Origin: Methanobrevibacter sp.
GTDB lineage: Archaea > Methanobacteriota > Methanobacteria > Methanobacteriales > Methanobacteriaceae
Length of the DNA: 64,000 bases
NCBI GenBank assembly: GCA_017434525.1
Contig: JAFRFD010000166.1
Coordinates: 1-64,000, forward strand
Direction: 5' to 3'
Shown one piece after another: positions 54,835 through 62,292 of this stretch (within the stretch, counting starts at the first letter, position 1; each line of letters begins with the position of its first letter). The translations under genes were made by a program, and so were the position numbers. Below the pieces are notes generated by a model. That model ran no database searches, was not told where the DNA came from, and saw only the letters and a program-made list of their open reading frames with translations.

Positions 54835-56702
54835 TTTATCTTTAAGTATAGTAAGGTCATGTCATCATATTGTTCTGCATCTTCAGTAAAATTATGAATG
54901 TCATTTAATAATGGGGTGATTGGATTTTCATCGCCTTCATATTCGTTGAAGAAGTTTAAAAGTCTCTTTTCGCCATACATTTTGTCATATTCATTATTTG
55001 CATCGGTTATTCCATCAGTATATAATATCAATTCATCTGTCAGGTCAACATCTTCTAAGATATAGCTGAAGTTTTCCAGGATGCCCAAAGCAATTCCCGG
55101 ATCAATATTCAAATATTCAAATTTGCCATTCTCTTTTATTAGTGGAGGGTTGTGTCCTGCATTAGAAAATTTTAATTTTTTGGTTGTTTTGTTATAGATT
55201 CCAAGCCATAAAGTAAGAAACATCATTTCCGAATTATTCTCATATAGCTGATTATTGAGCAGATATAAAACCTTTGATGGGTCTTGGTAATGATTCAATA
55301 TTTGTTTTATGATAACCTGGGTAATCATTGCGATTATTGCAGCCGGAACTCCTTTGCCTGAGGCATCTCCAATTATAATGGCCAAGTTATCATCATCTAT
55401 CATGTAATAATCAAAGAAGTCCCCTCCAACTTCCCTTGCTGGATGGGAATATCCCTCAACGATAAAATCATCATTTTCGATTGGTTCAGTCGGAAGGGCT
55501 GCTGCCTGAATCTTGGTTGCAATATCAAGTTCAGCATTTATGCGCTCCTTTTCACCTTCAATTTTTTGAATATTTTCAATATAATTGTTGTTGTGATTAA
55601 TCAGGTCTGTGTATGAGCGGGCAAGGGTCCCAATCTCATTTTTTTCATTAACGTATTTGGAATAGATTTCCACTAACCCTTCAGCTTCGATTTTTTCATT
55701 TTCACTGATGAAGCCTTCGATTTCCGAAAATGATGAAATAGGTGTGATTATCTTATTTTCAATATATTTTAGAATGATAATGCCTGGAATAAAGAATAAA
55801 ATTATAATTGCATCGGTTATTATAAGAGCGGGCATCAAAAGCAAGTAAACATTGATGTTATTGATATGTGTCACATAATTATAGCTTAAAATAGAAATCA
55901 ATATTCCCAAAATGGCAATTGTCAATGTAATTATGAGAAAATTTCGTATGATATTTTCAGTTAATGTGTTTTCATCATTCGGTTGTATGTCATATTTGAA
56001 TGGTTTTGTAAGATAACTGAATAATAGGATTCCAGTTAATATTATCTCTCCAATTATGATGTTCCGGTCCATTTCAAGAATTAATGATATTGATGAAATG
56101 GCTGCAACAACCAATAACAGGCAGAACAGTGTTTGATATAATTTTTTGTTGACTGGTCTTTTTGATATCTTTGGGGCCTCTATAAAGTCGATTTTTTTAG
56201 AAAGCCAAATGCCTATTATTCCAAAAATAAATGCAACATTGATAAAGTTTAGAAAATATGAAACAAAATAGAATTCATCCTTGTCTGTACCTACAATAAA
56301 TCCTATCAAATCACCATGGATTGCGGAATAGATGAGTCCACATATCAATATGCTGGATAAAAATAAGCCAAGATGATAAATGTTATCCAATCTTGGTTTT
56401 GTAATCTTGTTGGTTTTAAAACCTGAGTACCAGAGTTTGTATGCCAAATATGAAACTCCAAAACTAAAAATTGCTGAAGGAATAATGTCAATGGGTGCAA
56501 ATCCGTTCAATAAATCCAGAATTATATTTGCCGATACGGCACCTAAAGCACCATATGGTCCTAACAATAAACCTAAAACAAACAACAATCCTACATGAGG
56601 GCTTTCTAGTCCTAATTGCCAGAATTCTGAGGGAGAAAATGCAATATTGATTATTATCATTAGTATAAATGATATTATAATTTTTTTTAGTTTAGATTTC
56701 AT
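54831..56702 (-). CDS. Membrane-bound SpoIIE/RsbU-type PP2C serine phosphatase
   Basis: 623-residue protein. The N-terminal 320 residues hold about nine hydrophobic segments (including GLLLGPYGALGAV), then a HAMP-like linker/coiled coil (about 330-390), then a PP2C_2 domain (about 400-620). Metal motifs: EVGGDFFDYY, GDASGKGVPAA and ELILYTDGITDA, ending in YDDMTLLYLK. In bacteria this class dephosphorylates the STAS antagonist (RsbV/SpoIIAA) in response to stress. The STAS and kinase genes lie immediately upstream in the same operon, so this is likely the sensor. Confidence 0.9.
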   Translation of the reverse strand: MKSKLKKIIISFILMIIINIAFSPSEFWQLGLESPHVGLLFVLGLLLGPYGALGAVSANIILDLLNGFAPIDIIPSAIFSFGVSYLAYKLWYSGFKTNKITKPRLDNIYHLGLFLSSILICGLIYSAIHGDLIGFIVGTDKDEFYFVSYFLNFINVAFIFGIIGIWLSKKIDFIEAPKISKRPVNKKLYQTLFCLLLVVAAISSISLILEMDRNIIIGEIILTGILLFSYLTKPFKYDIQPNDENTLTENIIRNFLIITLTIAILGILISILSYNYVTHINNINVYLLLMPALIITDAIIILFFIPGIIILKYIENKIITPISSFSEIEGFISENEKIEAEGLVEIYSKYVNEKNEIGTLARSYTDLINHNNNYIENIQKIEGEKERINAELDIATKIQAAALPTEPIENDDFIVEGYSHPAREVGGDFFDYYMIDDDNLAIIIGDASGKGVPAAIIAMITQVIIKQILNHYQDPSKVLYLLNNQLYENNSEMMFLTLWLGIYNKTTKKLKFSNAGHNPPLIKENGKFEYLNIDPGIALGILENFSYILEDVDLTDELILYTDGITDANNEYDKMYGEKRLLNFFNEYEGDENPITPLLNDIHNFTEDAEQYDDMTLLYLKIK

Positions 56703-57079
56703 TATTCCACTTTCTTAATTATTTTCAGATGATTTTCATCGTTTATATGATGGTAATGGAGTTCATCAGCTATTTCTTTAGTTAAAAAAATACCCAATCC
56801 TCCAATTTGGGCCTCCTCAATACTGGTTGGTAAAGTAGGATTTTCTTTTAAAAGAGGATTAAATTCTATTCCGTTGTCAATAAATTCCAAAGTTAATGTG
56901 TTATTTGCATATTCTACATTAACGATAATGTATTCTGTTTTTGAGTAGTTAACGATATTGGCAAATGTCTCTTCAGCAATTAGGTTAACTTGAAGATCTT
57001 CCTGAGGAAGTTCTGTTAGAATAAACTCATTTAAGGTGTATATTTCAGTTAATTCCGGTTTCAGGGTTATTGATTTCAT
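56702..57079 (-). CDS. RsbW/SpoIIAB-like anti-sigma-type serine kinase (HATPase)
   Basis: 125-residue GHKL ATPase of the anti-sigma kinase type. N box: EETFANIVNYSKTE; G1 box: LEFIDNGIEFNP; G2: GGLGIFLTKEIAD. In bacteria it binds either a sigma factor or the STAS antagonist and phosphorylates the latter. Archaea have no sigma factors, so its downstream target here must be something else. Overlaps STAS by 4 bases and phosphatase by 1. Confidence 0.88.
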   Translation of the reverse strand: MKSITLKPELTEIYTLNEFILTELPQEDLQVNLIAEETFANIVNYSKTEYIIVNVEYANNTLTLEFIDNGIEFNPLLKENPTLPTSIEEAQIGGLGIFLTKEIADELHYHHINDENHLKIIKKVE

Positions 57080-57375
57080 TCTATCTGAAGGATTTTATTA
57101 AACCCAGACATTCTAAATATCTCATTAACAGGGGCACTGACATTTTTAATGACGAGGGGGATGTTTTCCGCTTTTAAGATCTTTTGTGTTGCAATTAGAA
57201 CCCTTAACCCTGCACTTGAAATGTATTCTAAGTCAGTGCAGTCTATAATCAATGAATCAAAATTGTTTAATTCATTATGTATTTCATTATCCAGCTCCTG
57301 TGAGGTGATAGTGTCAATACGACCTTCAACAGATAATGTCAACTCTTTTCCATTGTAATCTTTTGTAATATTCAT
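57076..57375 (-). CDS. STAS-domain anti-sigma-factor-antagonist-like protein
   Basis: 99-residue STAS protein similar to RsbV/SpoIIAA. The LEYISSAGLRVL block contains the serine that is phosphorylated in the bacterial family. Together with the kinase and phosphatase downstream it makes a complete partner-switching set. The start at ATG 57375 is preferred to 57384 (three residues longer), because the STAS core starts at once. It leads an overlapping operon: STAS, HATPase, SpoIIE, PPTase. Confidence 0.88.
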   Translation of the reverse strand: MNITKDYNGKELTLSVEGRIDTITSQELDNEIHNELNNFDSLIIDCTDLEYISSAGLRVLIATQKILKAENIPLVIKNVSAPVNEIFRMSGFNKILQIE

Positions 57376-57521
57376 GATAATCATCTAAACTAATTATATG
57401 ATTATTTTAGTTTTTATTAACTTTTAAATATTTTGTAAAATGGAATTAAATAATTAGGGTATTCTGGTGCTTTTAATGATATTATCGTTAAAAATATTCA
57501 AAACTTGACAATTATAACATT

Positions 57522-58343
57522 TCATTCATAATCTTCACAAAATCGTCCATAGACTACGGAATGTCCTAAATGACAATAATACTCAGTATATCCTGCACTG
57601 TCAAAATCGCCAACTATTCCTCCTCCGCCATCGAAAAATTCCTCGTAGCAATGCCTGCAATTCAAACTACAATAGCCTCCATTCCTCATTTCATTCTTGC
57701 TTATTTTTTGGCGGGTAATTTCTTTTTCTTTGGTGATTTTAGCTTTTTTCTGTTCTTCTCCCAATTTGCCCAGCGCTGTTTTAATGAAGTTTTTAATTTC
57801 TATCTCACTCATATTTTCTCTTTCATCGATAAGCTTGTTTTTTAGAGTGGCTTTAATGGAACTTACATCTGTTTGGTTAATATTGTTTTTTCTTATTTCT
57901 GATCTGATTTCTTCTGATTCAAATGTTTCATCAATCATTTTTAATTTTTTCTTTTCTTCTTCTTTCTCTTTAGCTATTCTGGTTTCGTTTTTGATTTTGT
58001 ATTCATGAATTAATTGATTCACCCTAAATTCTACTCCGCCAATTTTAATTTGACCGGCATCTATCTCTTTTTCAACTTGTTGTCTGATAGCCTTTCCGGT
58101 GCCTATGATGTCTAAACCATTTCTGAGTAGTTCATTAGTGAAGGTTTTATTGTAGGATATTCCTCCGCCTACTACTCTTTTAAGTTCTTTTCTGGCTTTC
58201 TCTTTTTCTATACTGTTGGGTGCTGATTTTGATGTTTGGTTGCTCTGTTTCATGTCAGATTTGTCTATTCTAGTTCCACAATTGTAACAAAAATTATCCT
58301 CTTTTCTTAATTGTGCCCCACAGTTAATACAAAAATTGCCCAT
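57522..58343 (-). CDS. Double zinc-ribbon protein with cysteine-rich C-terminus
   Basis: 273-residue protein. The N-terminus is a tandem zinc ribbon (FCINCGAQLRKEDNFCYNCG). The middle (about residues 45-210) is highly charged, helical and probably coiled coil, with NGLDIIGTGKAIRQQVEKEI resembling a small globular module. The C-terminal region holds CSLNCRHCYEEFFDGGGG and further Cys/His (YYCHLGHSV, FCEDYE), which could bind metal. I do not recognise the whole protein; unknown function. Confidence 0.75.
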   Translation of the reverse strand: MGNFCINCGAQLRKEDNFCYNCGTRIDKSDMKQSNQTSKSAPNSIEKEKARKELKRVVGGGISYNKTFTNELLRNGLDIIGTGKAIRQQVEKEIDAGQIKIGGVEFRVNQLIHEYKIKNETRIAKEKEEEKKKLKMIDETFESEEIRSEIRKNNINQTDVSSIKATLKNKLIDERENMSEIEIKNFIKTALGKLGEEQKKAKITKEKEITRQKISKNEMRNGGYCSLNCRHCYEEFFDGGGGIVGDFDSAGYTEYYCHLGHSVVYGRFCEDYE

Positions 58344-58508
58344 ATCATTCCCTTCTTAAATTAGTCTTCTTAAAGAAATTTCAGTCAAAAAACTTATTTA
58401 TATGTTGTGTATACTGTTGTAAAATCATTAAAGGTAAATTTCATTCGGAAGTATTTTTAATAGGAATAGATAAATTTTATAAGTGTTGATTTTCTAAAAT
58501 AATTGCAT

Positions 58509-58580
58509 AGTCCCGTAGGGTAGCGGCAATCCTTTTGGGCCCTGGACCCAAAGACAGCGGTTCGACCCCGCTCGGGACTA
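58509..58580 (+). tRNA. tRNA-Gln (anticodon CUG)
   Basis: 72 bases without encoded CCA. Acceptor AGTCCCG pairs with CGGGACT, discriminator A; T arm AGCGG-TTCGACC-CCGCT; anticodon stem TTGGG/CCCAA with loop CCCTGGA. Reading positions 34-36 as CTG gives glutamine (CAG codons), and the body matches archaeal tRNA-Gln. Position 33 is C, where U is nearly universal. A TATA-like ttttataag about 30 bases upstream is present. GatDE elsewhere in the window makes its Gln-charged form. Confidence 0.88.
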
Positions 58581-58782
58581 CTTAATCATCCATCATCCTA
58601 AACACATAATCTCTTTTCCAGACGATAACGTATTTCTTTAGCAGATTATGATTAAATATTCTCTGTTTTTCCTCATTTTTAATTAATATCTATTTTAAAA
58701 CAGAATATTTTCAAAAGAATGTACAAAACAAAAAAATAGTTTGATATAAAAACACTGATAAATAATAATAAAAAATAAAAAA

Positions 58783-58801
58783 TTGCAAGAAAAACTTGCA
58801 A
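58783..58801 (-). terminator. Hairpin terminator of the tiny transcription unit beside glnA
   Basis: TTGCAAG-5 bases-CTTGCAA is a perfect 7-bp stem, followed on the minus strand by a long T tract (TTTTTTATTTTTTATT). It lies 18 bases beyond the stop of the 32-residue frame. Confidence 0.75.
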
Positions 58802-58819
58802 ATATGACTTTTCTTTAAT

Positions 58820-58918
58820 TCATTCTAATTTTTCATCTTCTTTAAAAGATTTAATGATTTCTTCAATGACTTTTCTTCCTAATACAGATTCAAACACATT
58901 TTTGATTATGTCTACCAT
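58820..58918 (-). CDS. Putative 32-residue microprotein divergent from glnA
   Basis: A short frame (MVDIIKNVFESVLGRKVIEE, then IIKSFKEDEKLE) predicted to form an amphipathic helix with an acidic/basic C-terminus. Support for a real transcript: a TATA-like agatatataaa at about 58937-58948 (minus strand), placed to start transcription at or next to ATG 58918 (leaderless), and a perfect terminator hairpin 18 bases after the stop. The transcript would be only about 135 bases. It could instead be a small RNA. It shares an intergenic region and an NrpR-type operator with glnA. Confidence 0.5.
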   Translation of the reverse strand: MVDIIKNVFESVLGRKVIEEIIKSFKEDEKLE

Positions 58919-58966
58919 ATTGGTATATTCAAAACATTTATATATCTATACTGACATATTTACTAA

Positions 58967-58988
58967 TCGGAAGGAAGTTTCCTTCCGA
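58967..58988. promoter_or_regulatory. glnA: NrpR-type nitrogen operator(s) upstream of glnA
   Basis: A 22-base near-perfect palindrome TCGGAAGGAA-GT-TTCCTTCCGA contains two overlapping copies of GGAA-N6-TTCC (58969-58982 and 58973-58986). GGAAN6TTCC is the established operator of the methanogen nitrogen repressor NrpR. It lies about 95 bases before glnA and about 20 bases upstream of the TATA box of the divergent unit. Binding is inferred from the motif. Confidence 0.75.
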
Positions 58989-59083
58989 CTATGTATTTAA
59001 TTAAATTCATTTAGTCAAAAGTATTTTTCCACTTTTCATATTATTAAAATAGTGGTGCATATACTCAAAAATGATGTGAAAAA

Positions 59084-60421
59084 ATGTCAGCAAAAGATAA
59101 CAGATTAGACCAAGTAATAAAGACAATCGAAGCAAATGATATAAAATTTTTGAAGTTACAGCTATCCGACATTCACGGATTACCGAAAAGTATGGCAGTA
59201 CCTCTTAAAAAAGCAGATGATGTGGAGGATATTGTAAACGATGGATTACTGTTTGATGGATCATCAATAGCAGGTTTAGCTTCAATTAATGATAGTGATT
59301 TGCTTGCAAAACCGGATATTGACACCTTCTCAACAATTCCATGGAGGCCGGAAGTACAGGGTACCGCAAGATTCATATGTGATATTTTCACTACTGACGG
59401 AAAACCGTATGACGGAGACCCAAGAGGGGTTCTTAAAAAATCATTAGAATTGGCTGAAAAAAGAGGATATCAATTTAATATGGGTCCGGAACCTGAATTT
59501 TTCATTATAAGAAAGGATGAAAATGGAAACTACGTGCCTGCAGATGAAGCGGAATACTTTGATGTTGAACCTTTGGATCAGGGTACTGACATTAGAAGGG
59601 AAATTGTACTAGGTTTAGAAAAATTGGATTTCGATGTTGAAGTAAGTCACCATGAAGTGGCAGCAGGACAGCATGAAGTCGATTTCAAATATGCTGATGC
59701 TTTAAAAACAGCTGATGCAGTCATAACATTTAAGGAGGCTGTTAAAGCTGTAGTTAATAATTTAGGTTTCAAGGCAACATTCATGCCAAAACCATTTTTG
59801 GGAATCAACGGTAGTGGAATGCACTGTAATCAAAGTCTGTTCAAAGATGGGGAAAATATCTTCTATGATCCAAATGCTGAAAATCAAATATCACAGGAAG
59901 CATTATACTTCATTGGCGGATTGTTAAAACATGCTCCGGCATTATCAGCAATTTTATCCCCAACCGTTAACTCTTATAAACGTTTGGTGCCTGGTTACGA
60001 AGCACCATGTTACATAGCATACGGGTTTAAAAATAGGTCAACATTATTAAGGATTCCTGCATCCCGTGGATTAGGCACAAGGATTGAATGCAGATCCGCA
60101 GACCCATCATGTAATCCTTACCTTGCATTTGCAGTATTGCTTGAAGCAGGTTTGGATGGTATGGATAATAAAATTGATCCTGGCGAACCAACAGAGGAAA
60201 ACCTGTTTGCATTTTCCGAAGATGAAATTGCCCAAAAAGGAATTGGTAATTTACCAACAAGTTTATGGGAAGCATATCATTCATTAGAAGAGGATGAAGT
60301 TATCATAAATGCTCTTGGGCAAAAAGTGTTCAATCAGTTCTACAATATCAAAAGGGCAGAATGGGATGCTTATAGAATACAGGTATTCGATTATGAAAGG
60401 GATGAGTACTTGAACGTATAG
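59084..60421 (+). CDS. glnA: Glutamine synthetase type I
   Basis: 445-residue enzyme forming glutamine from glutamate, ammonia and ATP; main ammonia-assimilation step. Seen: the beta-Grasp N-domain with [21 protein letters not shown], the metal-binding GPEPEFF and [13 protein letters not shown], the ATP/glutamate [11 protein letters not shown], and RIPASRG. The adenylylation-type tyrosine region of GSI-beta is absent, and the length fits GSI-alpha, which is feedback- and PII-regulated in methanogens. The palindromic NrpR-type operator is upstream. TATA candidates lie near 58994 and 59040; unresolved. Confidence 0.97.
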   Translation: MSAKDNRLDQVIKTIEANDIKFLKLQLSDIHGLPKSMAVPLKKADDVEDIVNDGLLFDGSSIAGLASINDSDLLAKPDIDTFSTIPWRPEVQGTARFICDIFTTDGKPYDGDPRGVLKKSLELAEKRGYQFNMGPEPEFFIIRKDENGNYVPADEAEYFDVEPLDQGTDIRREIVLGLEKLDFDVEVSHHEVAAGQHEVDFKYADALKTADAVITFKEAVKAVVNNLGFKATFMPKPFLGINGSGMHCNQSLFKDGENIFYDPNAENQISQEALYFIGGLLKHAPALSAILSPTVNSYKRLVPGYEAPCYIAYGFKNRSTLLRIPASRGLGTRIECRSADPSCNPYLAFAVLLEAGLDGMDNKIDPGEPTEENLFAFSEDEIAQKGIGNLPTSLWEAYHSLEEDEVIINALGQKVFNQFYNIKRAEWDAYRIQVFDYERDEYLNV

Positions 60422-60557
60422 TTTATTCATTTATTTGGACATTGGTGGTCAAATAAACTTTGTTCCACCAATAAATGTTTTTTTGGAGGTTTGAAATTGG
60501 TGAAATGAAAAATGAGTGATTTGTGTAGTGTTTGAAAGTTTAGAATTATTATTTTAA

Positions 60558-60682
60558 GGCATATGGTAATTTTAGAGTGTTAGTTATTAGGCATATTGTA
60601 ATTATTGAATCAAGATTTTTTGATTATTATTTTAAAAGGCATACTGTAATTTTATAAAATTATTTTTTTAGGCATATGTAAT
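60558..60682 (+). repeat. Four direct copies of a GGCATA-TGTAAT motif upstream of gltB1
   Basis: Copies: GGCATATGGTAAT (60558), GGCATATTGTAAT (60590), GGCATACTGTAAT (60638) and GGCATATGTAAT (60671, one base shorter). Each is preceded by a TTA-rich run, and spacings are 32, 48 and 33 bases, roughly multiples of helical turns. A TATA-like ttttataaaatta (60650-60662) lies between copies three and four. The array ends 12 bases before the gltB1 start, with GAGGT ribosome site between. It looks like a cooperative operator array. Confidence 0.65.
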
Positions 60683-60694
60683 TGAGGTAGAAAA

Positions 60695-61612
60695 ATGTGT
60701 GGAATAGCAGGAGTAATCTACAAGGATAAAAAAGCTCACCATGTAGGGGAAGCATTAACCTCCATGTTGGAATCTCTACAGCATAGAGGTCCGGATTCAG
60801 CAGGATATGCAATTTATGGTAGTTTGAATTTTCCTGAAAATTATTATCAATTAAACATTGAAGTAAAAAGAAGAAGAGGCGCATTAGACAATTTAAAATC
60901 ATTATTAACTCAAATAAGTCCAATTTTTGAAGAACAATTAATCGAGTCTGTAGGCGATTCTGATGTATATAAATGTAAAATAGCATTGGATGAGTATTCT
61001 CTTTTAAAACCTTCTATTAGAGAAATAGACGAATTGGAAAATGTAAGGGTCATCAATGGTTCACATTCATTTGAAATGATAAAGGATACCGGAAAAGTAA
61101 AAGATATAGCAAACCGCTTTGATGTTCAAAATAGGATGGGAACACATGGGATAGGACACACTCGTTTTGCAACGGAAAGTGGTGTTGACCGTTATCATGC
61201 ACATCCATATCAAAGCTATATCATACCTGACATAACTGTGGTGCATAATGGTCAAATAACTAATTATTGGAAAATTAGAGATCCATTGGAGAGAAAAGGA
61301 CATATCTTTGAATCATTCAACGATACTGAGTGCATTGTTCATTACATGGCAGATAAACTTGATCAGGGCTATAAACTGGAAGAGGCTTTGGATCAAGCGG
61401 TCATTGATCTTGATGGTCCATTTTCAATATTGGTGGGGACACCTAAAGGTATTGGCATTGCAAAGGATAAACTTGGTCTCAGGCCAGGAGTGATGGTGGA
61501 GACTGATGAAATTTTTGCGGTGGCTTCAGAAGAGATGGCATTGCATGACGTCACAGATTCTGATAATATAGAACAAATAGCTCCCGGCGAAACAAGGGCT
61601 TATACTATCTAA
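60695..61612 (+). CDS. Glutamate synthase, glutaminase domain protein (GltB domain 1)
   Basis: 305-residue class-II glutamine amidotransferase; catalytic Cys2 after the initiating Met (MCGIAGVIY). Typical blocks: LQHRGPDSAGYA, GIGHTRFATESG, HPYQ, HNGQITNY and FNDTECI. In archaea the glutamate synthase domains are encoded separately; this one hydrolyses glutamine and supplies ammonia to the FMN domain. First of the four-gene operon following glnA, and preceded by the repeat array. Confidence 0.92.
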   Translation: MCGIAGVIYKDKKAHHVGEALTSMLESLQHRGPDSAGYAIYGSLNFPENYYQLNIEVKRRRGALDNLKSLLTQISPIFEEQLIESVGDSDVYKCKIALDEYSLLKPSIREIDELENVRVINGSHSFEMIKDTGKVKDIANRFDVQNRMGTHGIGHTRFATESGVDRYHAHPYQSYIIPDITVVHNGQITNYWKIRDPLERKGHIFESFNDTECIVHYMADKLDQGYKLEEALDQAVIDLDGPFSILVGTPKGIGIAKDKLGLRPGVMVETDEIFAVASEEMALHDVTDSDNIEQIAPGETRAYTI

Positions 61613-61627
61613 TAAAGGGGTTTTTCT

Positions 61628-62281
61628 ATGAATGAATATGTTATTGATGCAAAAGATATGGATAGTAAAGAATTGAATCGCACTATAAAAGAGCAAGCGA
61701 TAAATCATGATAAACTCATTATTAACAACCCTGAATCAAGACACAATATCTGTGCGGGATTGACTGAAGATGTGGAGATAAAAATCAATGGATCTGCAGG
61801 TTATTTTGTCGGAACAATGGTTAACGGGCCAAGGATGCATATCAATGGAAATGCAGGATGGTTTGCTGGAGATAATATGACTGAAGGGGAATTGATTATT
61901 GAAGGCACTGCTGGTGACGGCGCAGGACAGGGAATCTATGGAGGAACAGTAATAGTAAAAGGAAGTACAGGTTCAAGAACAGGAGAAATCATGAAAGGGG
62001 GAACCGTAATAATTGGTGGAAACAGCGGATACATGACAGGATTGCTTATGATGGGAGGAAAACTCATCATACTGGGTGATGTAACTGATGATGTTGGTGA
62101 ATCAATTATGAGAGGAACCATATATGTTCTTGGAAATGTGAAAAGTTTAGGAAAAAATGCGGTTATGGAAAAAACCACACTTGAAGACCAAAGCGAGCTA
62201 AAAGAAATCCTGACAAAATATGGTTTTGAATTAACTGACATTGATTATAATAATTTTAAAAAAATTGTTAATATGCAATAG
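61628..62281 (+). CDS. Glutamate synthase, GXGXG domain protein (GltB domain 3)
   Basis: 217-residue right-handed beta-helix protein with the GXGXG repeats of glutamate synthase domain 3 (INGSAGYFVG, INGNAGWFAG, IEGTAGDGAG, VKGSTGSRTG, IGGNSGYMTG). In the fused enzymes this domain is structural, joining the glutaminase and synthase parts. Fifteen bases after the glutaminase-domain gene. It is the standard component of archaeal split GltS. Confidence 0.92.
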   Translation: MNEYVIDAKDMDSKELNRTIKEQAINHDKLIINNPESRHNICAGLTEDVEIKINGSAGYFVGTMVNGPRMHINGNAGWFAGDNMTEGELIIEGTAGDGAGQGIYGGTVIVKGSTGSRTGEIMKGGTVIIGGNSGYMTGLLMMGGKLIILGDVTDDVGESIMRGTIYVLGNVKSLGKNAVMEKTTLEDQSELKEILTKYGFELTDIDYNNFKKIVNMQ

Positions 62282-62292
62282 GGGCTAAAAAA

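Noticed and set aside
58509-58580. Reading the tRNA as tRNA-Pro(UGG)
   Set aside because: TGG would occupy positions 35-37, not 34-36, when the 5-bp anticodon stem is kept; the body matches archaeal tRNA-Gln.
60558-60682. CRISPR-like array
   Set aside because: The repeats are only 12-13 bases with unequal spacing and AT-rich spacers, and there are no cas genes; an operator array is more fitting.
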